A stretch of 9,390 nt of DNA from Saprospiraceae bacterium (GCA_020852155.1 JADZBJ010000342.1:1-9390), one strand, 5' to 3'; positions 1-6,117 are shown, counted from the first letter of the stretch. A program made the numbers and translations. The notes: generated by a model not told the origin, from the sequence alone.

Positions 1-834
1 CAATTGTCCGAACAAGCCCTGCGCCGGGAAGTCGCCCTGCTGTACGACGAAGGGCAGTATTTGCTGGAGCGCTGGCTATTGCTGCAACGTCAGGACAGCC
101 TGCTCTCGGATTTTGTTCGGGTAGCAGCCCTGGAATATCAGACGGGCAATATCAATCAACTGGCGAAACTGAACGCTGAAACCCGCGCCATGGAAGCCAA
201 ACGCGATGCTCAAACGGCAAAAATTGCCTGGTTGATGGTGCGCGACCAACTCAGCACCCTGGCAGGCATCAACAGCGAATGGACGCCTGACAAGCGCTTT
301 TCTGCGCGGTTAATGATGGCAACGGCGCAAAGCCCGTTAAGTGCCTGGGGGCAACAACGCATGCAGTTGGCTGCGGCGGATGTCAAGCGTTTGGACAAAA
401 CGACTTTGCCCGGTTTCGGGGCAGGGGTGGTGACCAATGTGGATCCGAAAAATCGTTTCCTGCCCAATGCGTATTTTTCCGTCAATTTCCCGCTGTTTAA
501 AAAAGGGTATCAAGCCGAAAAAGACGCTGCGCGGGTACGACAAATGGCGGCAGAACAAGAGGTGAAAGCGCGACAGCAGTCGGCCGGTATTCGTCGCCAG
601 CAAATGAATCAGCAGCGAGACATGGCTCTGGTTGAAATGGACTTTTGGGAAAAAACAGGTAAGGCGCAATCCGACGAGTTGATGCGCGCCGCCCAGATCA
701 GTCGTCAGGCCGGTGAAAGCAGCACCACAGAATATTTGCTGGCGCTGGCACAGGCGTTTTCACTAAATATCAATCACCTTGATGCCATTCGCCGCTTCAA
801 TGAAGCGATTATCTGGCAAGAATACGGGGAGTGA
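1..834 (+). CDS. TolC-family outer membrane factor of a heavy-metal RND efflux system, 5' end missing
   Basis: This is the C-terminal part of an outer-membrane channel protein of the TolC/CusC/CzcC type, which carries metal ions from an RND pump through the outer membrane. The frame is open from base 1. The TTG at position 4 is internal, since the preceding codon also reads through, so the true start lies left of the window. Visible family features are long amphipathic helices (about residues 1-85), the PGFGAGVV stretch leading to the strand motif YFSVNFPLFKKG (about 158-169), a second long helical hairpin rich in Q, R and E, and the ending TEYLLALAQAF...LDAIRRFNEAII, typical of the last TolC helix. 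In Bacteroidota this domain is often fused to the C-terminus of the CzcA/CusA pump; whether that holds here cannot be seen. The next two genes (CDF and adaptor) support metal efflux. The TGA stop lies in the first GTGA unit of the downstream repeat spacer. TolC assignment is confident; the metal substrate is unknown. Confidence 0.85.
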   Translation, partial: QLSEQALRREVALLYDEGQYLLERWLLLQRQDSLLSDFVRVAALEYQTGNINQLAKLNAETRAMEAKRDAQTAKIAWLMVRDQLSTLAGINSEWTPDKRFSARLMMATAQSPLSAWGQQRMQLAAADVKRLDKTTLPGFGAGVVTNVDPKNRFLPNAYFSVNFPLFKKGYQAEKDAARVRQMAAEQEVKARQQSAGIRRQQMNQQRDMALVEMDFWEKTGKAQSDELMRAAQISRQAGESSTTEYLLALAQAFSLNINHLDAIRRFNEAIIWQEYGE

Positions 835-840
835 GTGAGT

Positions 841-920
841 GGTTATTTGTTGAGTTGGTTATTTGCTTGTTTGTTGAATTGGTAATTTGTTGAGTTGGTT
901 ATTTGTTTAAGTTGTTGATT
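841..920. repeat. Two-copy 40-bp G/T-rich tandem repeat in spacer
   Basis: The first half of the 186-bp gap after the TolC gene consists of two 40-bp units (841-880 and 881-920), about 78 % identical. Each unit is a 16-bp plus a 24-bp sub-unit, both beginning with GGTTATTTG or the variant GGTAATTTG. The spacer opens with GTGAGTGAGTG overlapping the TolC stop codon. No ORF or promoter is convincing here. The word GGTTATTTG returns in reverse complement (CAAATAACC) in the spacer after the next gene. Confidence 0.8.
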
Positions 921-943
921 CATAAGCAAATATAAAATTCTCG

Positions 944-999
944 CTAATCACTAACCACTAACCTCTAATCACTAACCGCTAACCACTAATCGCTAACCA
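944..999. repeat. Eight exact-period heptamers CTAAYCN
   Basis: Eight consecutive 7-bp units fit CTAAYCN without a gap: CTAATCA, CTAACCA, CTAACCT, CTAATCA, CTAACCG, CTAACCA, CTAATCG, CTAACCA. The array ends 21 bp before the ATG of the CDF gene, so it would lie in the leader of that gene in a polycistronic transcript. Heptamer arrays in intergenic DNA resemble in style the short tandemly repeated repetitive (STRR) sequences described in filamentous cyanobacteria, although the unit differs. A CRISPR is excluded because there are no spacers. Confidence 0.9.
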
Positions 1000-1020
1000 C
1001 TCATTCACGCAGTCTAAAAA

Positions 1021-2007
1021 ATGCAAACCACACAACAATTGAATATTCGGGTACAATGGTGGGTCGTCAGCGCGTCAATCGTGCTATTTGGCTTGAAAAT
1101 CCTGGCTTATTACCTGACGAATTCTGTTGCAGTCCTGACCGATGCCCTTGAAAGTACGGTCAACCTCGTCACTGGATTTACCGGGCTGTATGCACTTTAT
1201 GTGGCGGCTCGTCCTCGTGATGAAGACCATCCTTACGGGCATGGCAAGGCAGAGTTGGTATCTGCTTCGCTGGAAGGTATTTTGATTATTGTGGCAGGCC
1301 TGATTATCGTCTATGAATCGCTCATTAACCTCCAACATGCGCATCCGCTGCAAAATCTGGATGCAGGTATGGTTATGATTGGCATTTCGGCGGTGGTCAA
1401 CTATTCACTTGGCGCGTGGTGCATCCGAATGGGGCGCAAGAATAATTCAATTGCCCTGCAGGCCAGTGGTAAACACCTGCAATCAGATACCTGGACGACG
1501 GTGGGTATTATTTTGGGTTTGTTGTTGCTGAAGTTCAGTGGTATCAGTTGGATAGATAGTGCGGTGGCCTTGATTTTCGCGATTTGGATCATCGTCGAAG
1601 GCGTGCATATCCTTCGCGAAACCGTCAGTGGTATCATGGATGAATCAGACCTTGATCTGGTGCGTCAACTCATCGAAGTACTCAATCGTCAACGCCGCAA
1701 TAACTGGGTGGATTTGCACAACCTGCGTACCCTGAAATTTGGTAACACCCTTCACGTAGACTGTCACCTGACTGTACCCTGGTACTTCCAGATCAGGGAA
1801 GGACACGCTGAAGTCGTAGCGCTGGAATCGCTCATTAATGAATCGTTTGATCATCAAATTGAAATGTTTGTACACATGGATGCCTGCGTCCCGCCGGCGT
1901 CCTGCCGCATTTGTCCGCTCATACACTGCGAAAAACGCCAACGCTCTTTCGAGGAACGCCTCGAATGGACATTTGAAAATGTCACAAGCGATTTGAAACA
2001 CGTGTGA
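1021..2007 (+). CDS. Cation diffusion facilitator (CDF) family transporter
   Basis: This 328-residue inner-membrane exporter of divalent metal (Zn, Fe, Co, Cd or Mn type), normally a proton antiporter, has the standard CDF plan. Six hydrophobic helices lie at about 13-33, 35-61, 78-104, 113-135, 157-171 and 174-196, followed by a cytoplasmic ferredoxin-like domain (about 205-290). Motifs include TDALES with D41 in helix 2, HPYGHGKAE (70-78) in the helix 2-3 loop, and HLQSD (H152/D156) at helix 5. The usual four-ligand site pairs DxxxD with HxxxD; here D41 is followed by S45, so the site is D/S plus H/D, which may shift metal preference. The C-terminus adds a Cys cluster, C289-x5-C295-x2-C298-x4-C303, that I recall from other Bacteroidota CDFs and that could bind metal. 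ATG is the first start after the repeat spacer, preceded by an A-rich stretch and no Shine-Dalgarno. It sits between two parts of an RND metal pump, so co-expression is likely. The substrate is not determinable. Confidence 0.93.
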   Translation: MQTTQQLNIRVQWWVVSASIVLFGLKILAYYLTNSVAVLTDALESTVNLVTGFTGLYALYVAARPRDEDHPYGHGKAELVSASLEGILIIVAGLIIVYESLINLQHAHPLQNLDAGMVMIGISAVVNYSLGAWCIRMGRKNNSIALQASGKHLQSDTWTTVGIILGLLLLKFSGISWIDSAVALIFAIWIIVEGVHILRETVSGIMDESDLDLVRQLIEVLNRQRRNNWVDLHNLRTLKFGNTLHVDCHLTVPWYFQIREGHAEVVALESLINESFDHQIEMFVHMDACVPPASCRICPLIHCEKRQRSFEERLEWTFENVTSDLKHV

Positions 2008-2012
2008 ATGAT

Positions 2013-2052
2013 GAATGAGTGAATGCGTGAATGAGTGAGTGCGTGAGTGAGT
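2013..2052. repeat. Five octamers GARTGMGT after the CDF stop codon
   Basis: Five 8-bp units follow each other without interruption: GAATGAGT, GAATGCGT, GAATGAGT, GAGTGCGT, GAGTGAGT. The CDF stop codon TGA (2005-2007) lies inside the same GTGA-type sequence just before the array. The 13-mer GCGTGAATGAGTG at 2025-2037 is the exact reverse complement of 998-1010, upstream of the same gene. The opposite strand reads as an apparent THSRTHSFTHS peptide, an artefact of the repeat. Confidence 0.88.
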
Positions 2053-2055
2053 GAA

Positions 2056-2092
2056 TTTTTGTAAATTATTGATTTTTAATAATTTACAAAAA
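2056..2092. other. Perfect 15-bp AT-rich hairpin between CDF and adaptor genes
   Basis: The stem TTTTTGTAAATTATT (2056-2070) pairs perfectly with 2078-2092 across the 7-nt loop GATTTTT. It sits between the octamer array and the A/C-rich repeats. The stem is AT-only except for one pair and no T-tract follows, so it is not a classical intrinsic terminator. It could be an mRNA processing or stabilising element, or a cruciform-prone site. The structure is certain from sequence; the function is inferred. Confidence 0.75.
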
Positions 2093-2136
2093 CAAATAAC
2101 CAGATAACCAAATCCCCAAATAACCAGATAACCAAA
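2093..2136. repeat. Two-copy A/C-rich direct repeat upstream of adaptor gene
   Basis: A 20-bp sequence starting CAAATAACCAGATAACC occurs identically at 2093-2112 and 2117-2136 (24-bp period), followed by degenerate words (CAACCAATCC). CAAATAACC is the reverse complement of the GGTTATTTG units at 841-905 on the far side of the CDF gene. The array ends 30 bp before the ATG of the adaptor gene. Confidence 0.85.
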
Positions 2137-2166
2137 CAACCAATCCACTAATTTAAAATTTCAACA

Positions 2167-3336
2167 ATGAAAAATACTCTTTTCACCATATTAGCCATCA
2201 CCTTGTTGGGTGCATGCGGCCAGAAGTCCGGCTCGGACGTAACAACAGAACAGAATGACGTAACCCCTGCGGTGGAACAGTCCGTCTCACTGCGTCGTGA
2301 ACAAATACAAAAATCGGGCATCAGTTGGTCGCCGGTTGAACGGCACGAGATTTCGCCGACGATTACCGCCAATGGTACCGTGGTGGTATTGCCACAAAAC
2401 AAGGCGGCCGTTTCGTCAAAAATTGACGGTCGAATCGAACAGTTTTTTGTTCAGGAAGGTCAGAATGTGCAAAAAGGCCAGGCGCTGATGAGCATTGCTT
2501 CGAGCGCCATTTTCGACATTCAACAGGCGTATCTTCAGGCCAGGGCGGATTTGATTTTTCTGGAAAAAGAACTCGAACGCCAGAAAACGTTGAGCGGACA
2601 ACAAGTGGGCGCTACGAAAAACTACGAGGAAGCCCGCTCGAAATATGCCCGTGCCACAGGCGATATGCAAACGGCAGCGGCCAAACTGCGCTACCTCGGC
2701 ATCAGCACAGAGCAACTTAATAGTCATGAACAACCACAACTGGCGCGCAGTGTGACCATCACAGCGCCGATCAGCGGAAACATTTCATCTATTGCTGTCA
2801 ACCTGGGCGCCAGTGTCAGCGAGGGCGCGGCCCTGTGTAATATCGTTGGACTGGATGACCTCCATGCTCATTTTGAAATATTTGCCAAAGACATCAGCCA
2901 GATCAGGTCCGGACAACAGGCATCTATCCGATTTATTAACCTGGACGCACCGCCATTGATCTCAAAAGTTGAATTTATCAGCAAGGAAATGTCGCCCGAA
3001 ACCCGCACATATTCTGTTCATATTCCATTGGCCAATGCTGCCAAAAATGGCTACTTGCCGGGCATGCCTTTGTCGGCCGAAATTCAGTTGTCAGGTGGCA
3101 GCACTATGCTGGCGATTCCTGAATCGGCAGTCTTGCACGACGGCACACAAACGTATTGTTTTGTGGTCACTGAGAAAGACGCTGACAACCTGATGTTTGA
3201 GAAAATTAGTTTTGAACCCGCCGTTCAGGGCGGAGGCTGGATTGGCTTGCCCGTCGGCCTGCTCGCTGGCAAACAAGTCGTCACGCAAGGCGCCAACCTG
3301 ATTGACGGCGCTATGCGCAAAGGCGATATGGAATAG
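2167..3336 (+). CDS. RND efflux periplasmic adaptor (CusB/CzcB-type membrane fusion lipoprotein)
   Basis: This 389-residue adaptor links an inner-membrane RND metal pump to the TolC-like channel. The N-terminus MKNTLFTILAITLLGAC is a lipoprotein signal with lipobox LGAC (C17), so the mature protein should be lipid-anchored and periplasmic. Domains in order are: first half of the barrel-sandwich (biotinyl-lipoyl-like) domain at about 77-112 (IDGRIEQFFVQEGQNVQKGQ), a helical hairpin rich in E, K, Q and R at about 113-178, the second barrel-sandwich half at about 196-228 (TITAPISGNISSIAVNLGASV), a beta-barrel domain to about 310 (LPGMPLSAEIQLSG), and a membrane-proximal C-terminal domain. Length is normal for the family. 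There is no His/Met-rich N-terminal metal-binding segment of the kind some CusB proteins carry. The start is the only ATG that gives a complete signal peptide, and the upstream sequence is AT-rich without a Shine-Dalgarno. It is the last gene of the + strand cluster. Confidence 0.93.
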   Translation: MKNTLFTILAITLLGACGQKSGSDVTTEQNDVTPAVEQSVSLRREQIQKSGISWSPVERHEISPTITANGTVVVLPQNKAAVSSKIDGRIEQFFVQEGQNVQKGQALMSIASSAIFDIQQAYLQARADLIFLEKELERQKTLSGQQVGATKNYEEARSKYARATGDMQTAAAKLRYLGISTEQLNSHEQPQLARSVTITAPISGNISSIAVNLGASVSEGAALCNIVGLDDLHAHFEIFAKDISQIRSGQQASIRFINLDAPPLISKVEFISKEMSPETRTYSVHIPLANAAKNGYLPGMPLSAEIQLSGGSTMLAIPESAVLHDGTQTYCFVVTEKDADNLMFEKISFEPAVQGGGWIGLPVGLLAGKQVVTQGANLIDGAMRKGDME

Positions 3337-3351
3337 AATGAGAGATTTGTT

Positions 3352-3864
3352 GCGGCAGATTAGATTAACCGCTAATGACGCTAAAGGCGCTGATTTTTCC
3401 TGACTATAACGGATTGTAGTGATGCCCCCAAAATCTATCGAATATTGCAGTGCGGTAGAGAAGAAAAGGGCGTAGCCCTGTAATCTTCGTAGAAAAAAAG
3501 GACATCACCATTGAGGGGCGTAGCCCTGTAATCTACCCTCATCATACCATTCAAAAACATATTAAACTTGTGCGGCATAGGCGTCCATTATTTCATGGAT
3601 GTCAGGGCTACGCCCCTTGTTACACGATCTGATCTGCCATGCTACGAAGATTGAGGGGCTATGCCCCTTGGTTTGCAATATTTCGACTAATATAGTAGTG
3701 TTGTGCCCTTGGTTTGTGATATTCCGATCAAGATTGTAGGGCTGCGCCCAGATATATACTGCGCTGCAATGTTCGATGGCTTTTTGGGGCATTGCTACAA
3801 TCCGTTATAGTCAGGATTTTTCAAAATTAGCGCTTTTAGCGTCATTAGCGGTTATTAATGCCGC
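3352..3864. repeat. 513-bp imperfect palindromic element (MITE/BIME-like) between convergent genes
   Basis: The 553-bp gap between the adaptor gene and the TRIC gene is filled by one large inverted repeat. The ends are GCGGCA (3352-3357) and TGCCGC (3859-3864). TAACCGCTAATGACGCTAAA at 3366-3385 is repeated exactly in inverse at 3835-3854, and the 21-bp block at 3399-3419 (CCTGACTATAACGG...) is repeated exactly in inverse at 3795-3815. Pairing continues inward with mismatches: ATCGAATATTGCAGTGCGGTA on the left against ATCGAACATTGCAGCGCAGTA in the right arm, then copies of a short GGGCGTAGCCC repeat. No transposase or credible protein is encoded. A clean target-site duplication was not found. 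Its position between convergent genes would let it terminate both transcripts, but its size suggests a mobile or repeat origin. Confidence 0.85.
3468..3749. repeat. Dispersed inner repeat family, core GGGCGTAGCCCTGTAATCTTCG
   Basis: Within the large palindrome a roughly 25-bp module recurs. Forward copies are at 3468-3492 and 3513-3540. Reverse copies are at 3603-3618, 3641-3668 and 3727-3749, with a decayed one near 3700-3712. The core (A)GGGCGTAGCCCT is itself a small dyad (GGGC/GCCC around GTA), followed by TGTAATCTTCG. Forward copies lie only in the left half and reverse copies only in the right half, so they are part of the palindrome's arms and not a random scatter. Confidence 0.75.
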
Positions 3865-3889
3865 CCTTCGTTTGCTGAAAATTAAAAAC

Positions 3890-4510
3890 CTAGATTTCCG
3901 GTAAAGAAAGCCGCTTGTAACGGCTGATAATCCGTCCGGCAACCACGGTCACCACACAAGCTGCGAGGTTTATATTGTCTGGAATCCCCCACTTTGACAA
4001 CATCAGATAAAACACGCCGCCAATGGCCGAAATGGTGGCGTACAACTCGCGCGGGCGCAACAGTTCGGGAACCTCATTGCATAAAATATCAGCCACCAGG
4101 CCGCCAAACGTAGCCGTAACAACACCCATTACAACCATATACGCGCCATTCAGCCCATGCGCTCCGGCCACTTCGATGCCCGTGGCTGTGAAGGCTCCCA
4201 GGCCCACGGCATCCGACAGGAAAATCGTACGCCTGAACTTGTTGTGATGATCGCGCAGGATAAAAGCCAGCGCCGTAGCCGCAGCCACCAGTGCCAACGC
4301 CCCCGTATCATTTATCCAGCCTACCGGCCTGACGCCAATGAGCAGGTCGCGCAATGTCCCACCGGCATAGGTGGTTGCAAAAGACACCACCAGCGCGCCA
4401 ATCAAATCCAATTGGTAAGCCCGTGCCTTCAATGCGCCGGTAAACGCAAATGCAGAAATACCGATGTAGTACACGACATGAGAAATATCCAGGTTGAGGA
4501 GGGTGTGCAT
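3890..4510 (-). CDS. TRIC/UPF0126 family membrane protein (YicG-like)
   Basis: This 206-residue integral membrane protein is made of two tandem UPF0126 repeats with about seven hydrophobic helices. The family is related to the trimeric intracellular cation (TRIC) channels, and bacterial members conduct monovalent cations; the in vivo role here is unknown. Diagnostic stretches are YYIGISAFAFTGALKA (about 14-29), TYAGGTLRDLLIG (47-59), SDAVGLGAFTATG (99-111) and the second-repeat counterpart ATFGGLVADIL (133-143), followed by PELLRPRELYA. The length is typical, so the gene seems complete. The start ATG gives the usual short N-terminus before helix 1; there is no Shine-Dalgarno. A sequence TACTTTCG at 4546-4553 on the coding strand resembles the Bacteroidota -7 element TANNTTTG, but no clear -33 TTTG accompanies it. 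It is transcribed toward the large palindrome. Confidence 0.9.
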   Translation of the reverse strand: MHTLLNLDISHVVYYIGISAFAFTGALKARAYQLDLIGALVVSFATTYAGGTLRDLLIGVRPVGWINDTGALALVAAATALAFILRDHHNKFRRTIFLSDAVGLGAFTATGIEVAGAHGLNGAYMVVMGVVTATFGGLVADILCNEVPELLRPRELYATISAIGGVFYLMLSKWGIPDNINLAACVVTVVAGRIISRYKRLSLPEI

Positions 4511-4556
4511 GAGGGCGGTGTTGTATGACTCGTGGCTACAAGTCGCGAAAGTATAG

Positions 4557-4719
4557 TAGAATTGCTGCGACGGGGTACTATTTGTGCGACGTGGTCAAAT
4601 TTTATTTTATTCGGCGTTAAAATTTTCGTCGAATCGCCCGCATTCGACTGCAAATTTTGCCTTGCCTAAAATAAAATTTGCCTCTACCTCGCACAAATGC
4701 CCCGGTCGCAACAATTCTA
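4557..4719. repeat. 163-bp palindromic MITE-like element flanked by TA
   Basis: The two halves pair over almost the whole length. Outer ends TAGAATTGCTGCGAC and GTCGCAACAATTCTA differ by one base. The inner perfect blocks are ATTTGTGCGA (4580-4589 with 4689-4698), CAAATTTTATTTTA (4596-4609 with 4667-4680), and a central stem GTCGAAT/ATTCGAC around the 7-nt loop CGCCCGC (4635-4641). The element starts and ends with TA. This fits a TA target duplication of IS630/Tc1-mariner-like or some IS5-family elements, but because the ends are themselves inverted the TA could also be part of the repeat. It fills most of the gap between the amidohydrolase and TRIC genes. Confidence 0.8.
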
Positions 4720-4771
4720 GTGATTTATACAAACGCATACGGCCTGGATTTGTCGGTGAAAATTTTGCCAT
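4607..4771 (-). CDS. Possible 54-residue ORF reading through the palindrome (doubtful)
   Basis: An ATG 17 bp after the amidohydrolase stop codon opens a 54-codon frame starting MAKFSPTNPGRMRLYKSLEL and ending GRFDENFNAE, stopping in the far arm of the 163-bp palindrome. I recognise no domain. The close spacing to the upstream gene on the same strand would allow translational coupling. However, two thirds of it is repeat sequence, so it is more likely a chance frame created by the element, or a fragment of a protein the element landed in. It is reported only as a candidate. Confidence 0.15.
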   Translation of the reverse strand: MAKFSPTNPGRMRLYKSLELLRPGHLCEVEANFILGKAKFAVECGRFDENFNAE

Positions 4772-4788
4772 TGTTTACTGGCCAATCC

Positions 4789-6117
4789 TCATTTCATTAA
4801 CCCCAGTAACAGCGCCGTCATGCTCGTCACGCCAGTGCGCAGGGTAGGTAGCCGGTCAGGTGCAAAGCGGGATGAATGCAATGAAGGCAAGACAAGTCGT
4901 CCTGCCTTTGCGGCCGACCAGTCTTCGGCTGAAACCGTGCCTAACCAGTACAACATCGTTGGGATGGGCGGCGATGTCATACCGTAACGACTGAAATCCT
5001 CTCCACCCATGACAGGCGTTTTTTGTACGACGTGATTTTTCCCAAGCGCTTTTTCAAAAATCAGTTTGGCGCGTGCTGTGAGTGCTGTATCATTCCGCAC
5101 AGTAGGCGTTTCATAACCAATGACACGCACTGTTGGTCGCTGTTCATCAGGAACACGGGCCGACAAGGCATTGTACTCGCAAATTTCGCGAATGCGGCGT
5201 ATGAGATAGCTATTGATGGAGTCGTCGTAGGTGCGCAGGGTGAGTTCCATGTGCAAGTGATCGGGCAATTGATTTCGGCGGGTCCCTGCCTCGATTTTTC
5301 CAACCGTAATCACAGCCGGAGTTCCGGGTTTTAATTCGCGACTGATGATCGTCTGAAAGTCCAGGATGCAGCGTGCGCCCAGGACGATGACATCCAGCCC
5401 CAGGTGCGGGTATCCGCCATGTGCTGAACGGCCATACAGATCAACATCCACGCTGGTGGTATGGGCCATGGCCGGGCCAGCGACGACAGCGACCTTCCCG
5501 GCTTCAAGTGCAGCGTCATCGTGCAGGGCGACAGCGTAATGCGGCCGGGGGAATCGTTGATACAAACCAGCATCAAGCATGGCTTTTGCCCCGGCGCCGT
5601 TCTCCTCACTGGGCTGTGCAACACAAAGTAAGGTGCCGCGCCAGTGCGACTTGAATTGCGCCATCATGCGCGCCGTACCGACCCAAACGGCCATGTGCAT
5701 GTTATGGGAGCAAGCGTGCATGTACCAGGTCGTATCACCGGGGGCGTTCACCACATGCCGACGGCTGGCATAGGGCAGGCCCGTGCATTCGCGTATTTCA
5801 AGGGCGTCCATATCGGTTCGATACAGAATGGTGTCGCCAGGACCATTGCGCAGGATACACACCAGGCCGTAGCCGCCAATGCTGTCATGCACTTCATAAC
5901 CCAGGCGGCGCATTTCATTAGCCAGTGTTGCCGAAGTCCAGATTTCCGCTCCTGATGGTTCTGGATGCTGATGCAATTCGCGGTAAAGTGAATCCAGTTC
6001 GGGTAGCGCACTGGCCAGCGCAGCAGGAAATTTTTTGGGTAAAGCGGATGGTTGTGCTGATAGTGAAGCCGCCAGGAGGAGCAATATCAGGCATTGAAAA
6101 GCATGAATTAGTTTCAT
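4789..6117 (-). CDS. Secreted M20-family (M20D-like) amidohydrolase
   Basis: This 442-residue metallo-hydrolase is of the aminoacylase/hippurate hydrolase/IAA-amino-acid hydrolase type and would cleave an N-acyl amide bond. The N-terminus MKLIHAFQCLILLLLAASLSAQ is a Sec signal peptide with likely cleavage before Q22, so it acts in the periplasm or outside. Family motifs are LHQHPEPSGAE (about 48-58), YRTDMDALEI (99-108), HACSHNMH (134-141), QPSEENGAGAKAM (168-180), ALHDDAALEAGKV (197-209), GRSAHGGYPHLGLD in the dimerisation/lid domain, GGEDFSRYG, and a terminal LHSSRFAPDRLPTLRTG carrying the last His ligand. The usual metal-site motif is HACGHDxH. Here G is replaced by S137 and D by N139, while C136, H138, E171/E172 and the later His residues remain. 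Activity or substrate may therefore differ. Length is normal plus signal peptide. It has its own 300-bp upstream gap, so it is probably a separate unit. The substrate is unknown. Confidence 0.9.
   Translation of the reverse strand: MKLIHAFQCLILLLLAASLSAQPSALPKKFPAALASALPELDSLYRELHQHPEPSGAEIWTSATLANEMRRLGYEVHDSIGGYGLVCILRNGPGDTILYRTDMDALEIRECTGLPYASRRHVVNAPGDTTWYMHACSHNMHMAVWVGTARMMAQFKSHWRGTLLCVAQPSEENGAGAKAMLDAGLYQRFPRPHYAVALHDDAALEAGKVAVVAGPAMAHTTSVDVDLYGRSAHGGYPHLGLDVIVLGARCILDFQTIISRELKPGTPAVITVGKIEAGTRRNQLPDHLHMELTLRTYDDSINSYLIRRIREICEYNALSARVPDEQRPTVRVIGYETPTVRNDTALTARAKLIFEKALGKNHVVQKTPVMGGEDFSRYGMTSPPIPTMLYWLGTVSAEDWSAAKAGRLVLPSLHSSRFAPDRLPTLRTGVTSMTALLLGLMK

Noticed and set aside
944..999. 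Possible CRISPR array
   Set aside because: The units are 7 bp with no unique spacers between them and there are no cas genes.
1645..2148. Open frame of 167 codons on the - strand across the CDF 3' end and spacer
   Set aside because: It is antisense to a clear CDF gene and its N-terminal part is only the translation of tandem repeats (GYLVIWGFGYLVI, THSRTHSFTHS).
3562..3792. 76-codon - strand frame inside the large palindrome
   Set aside because: It consists of the repeat arms, has no recognisable domain, and the palindrome explains the sequence.
3346..3877. TTTGTTG / TTTGCTG as target-site duplication of the 513-bp element
   Set aside because: The two copies differ, sit at different distances from the ends and one overlaps the inverted repeat; not convincing.
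4584..4847. 87-codon + strand frame over the 163-bp palindrome
   Set aside because: It is antisense to the amidohydrolase 3' end and otherwise built from the repeat; no family resemblance.
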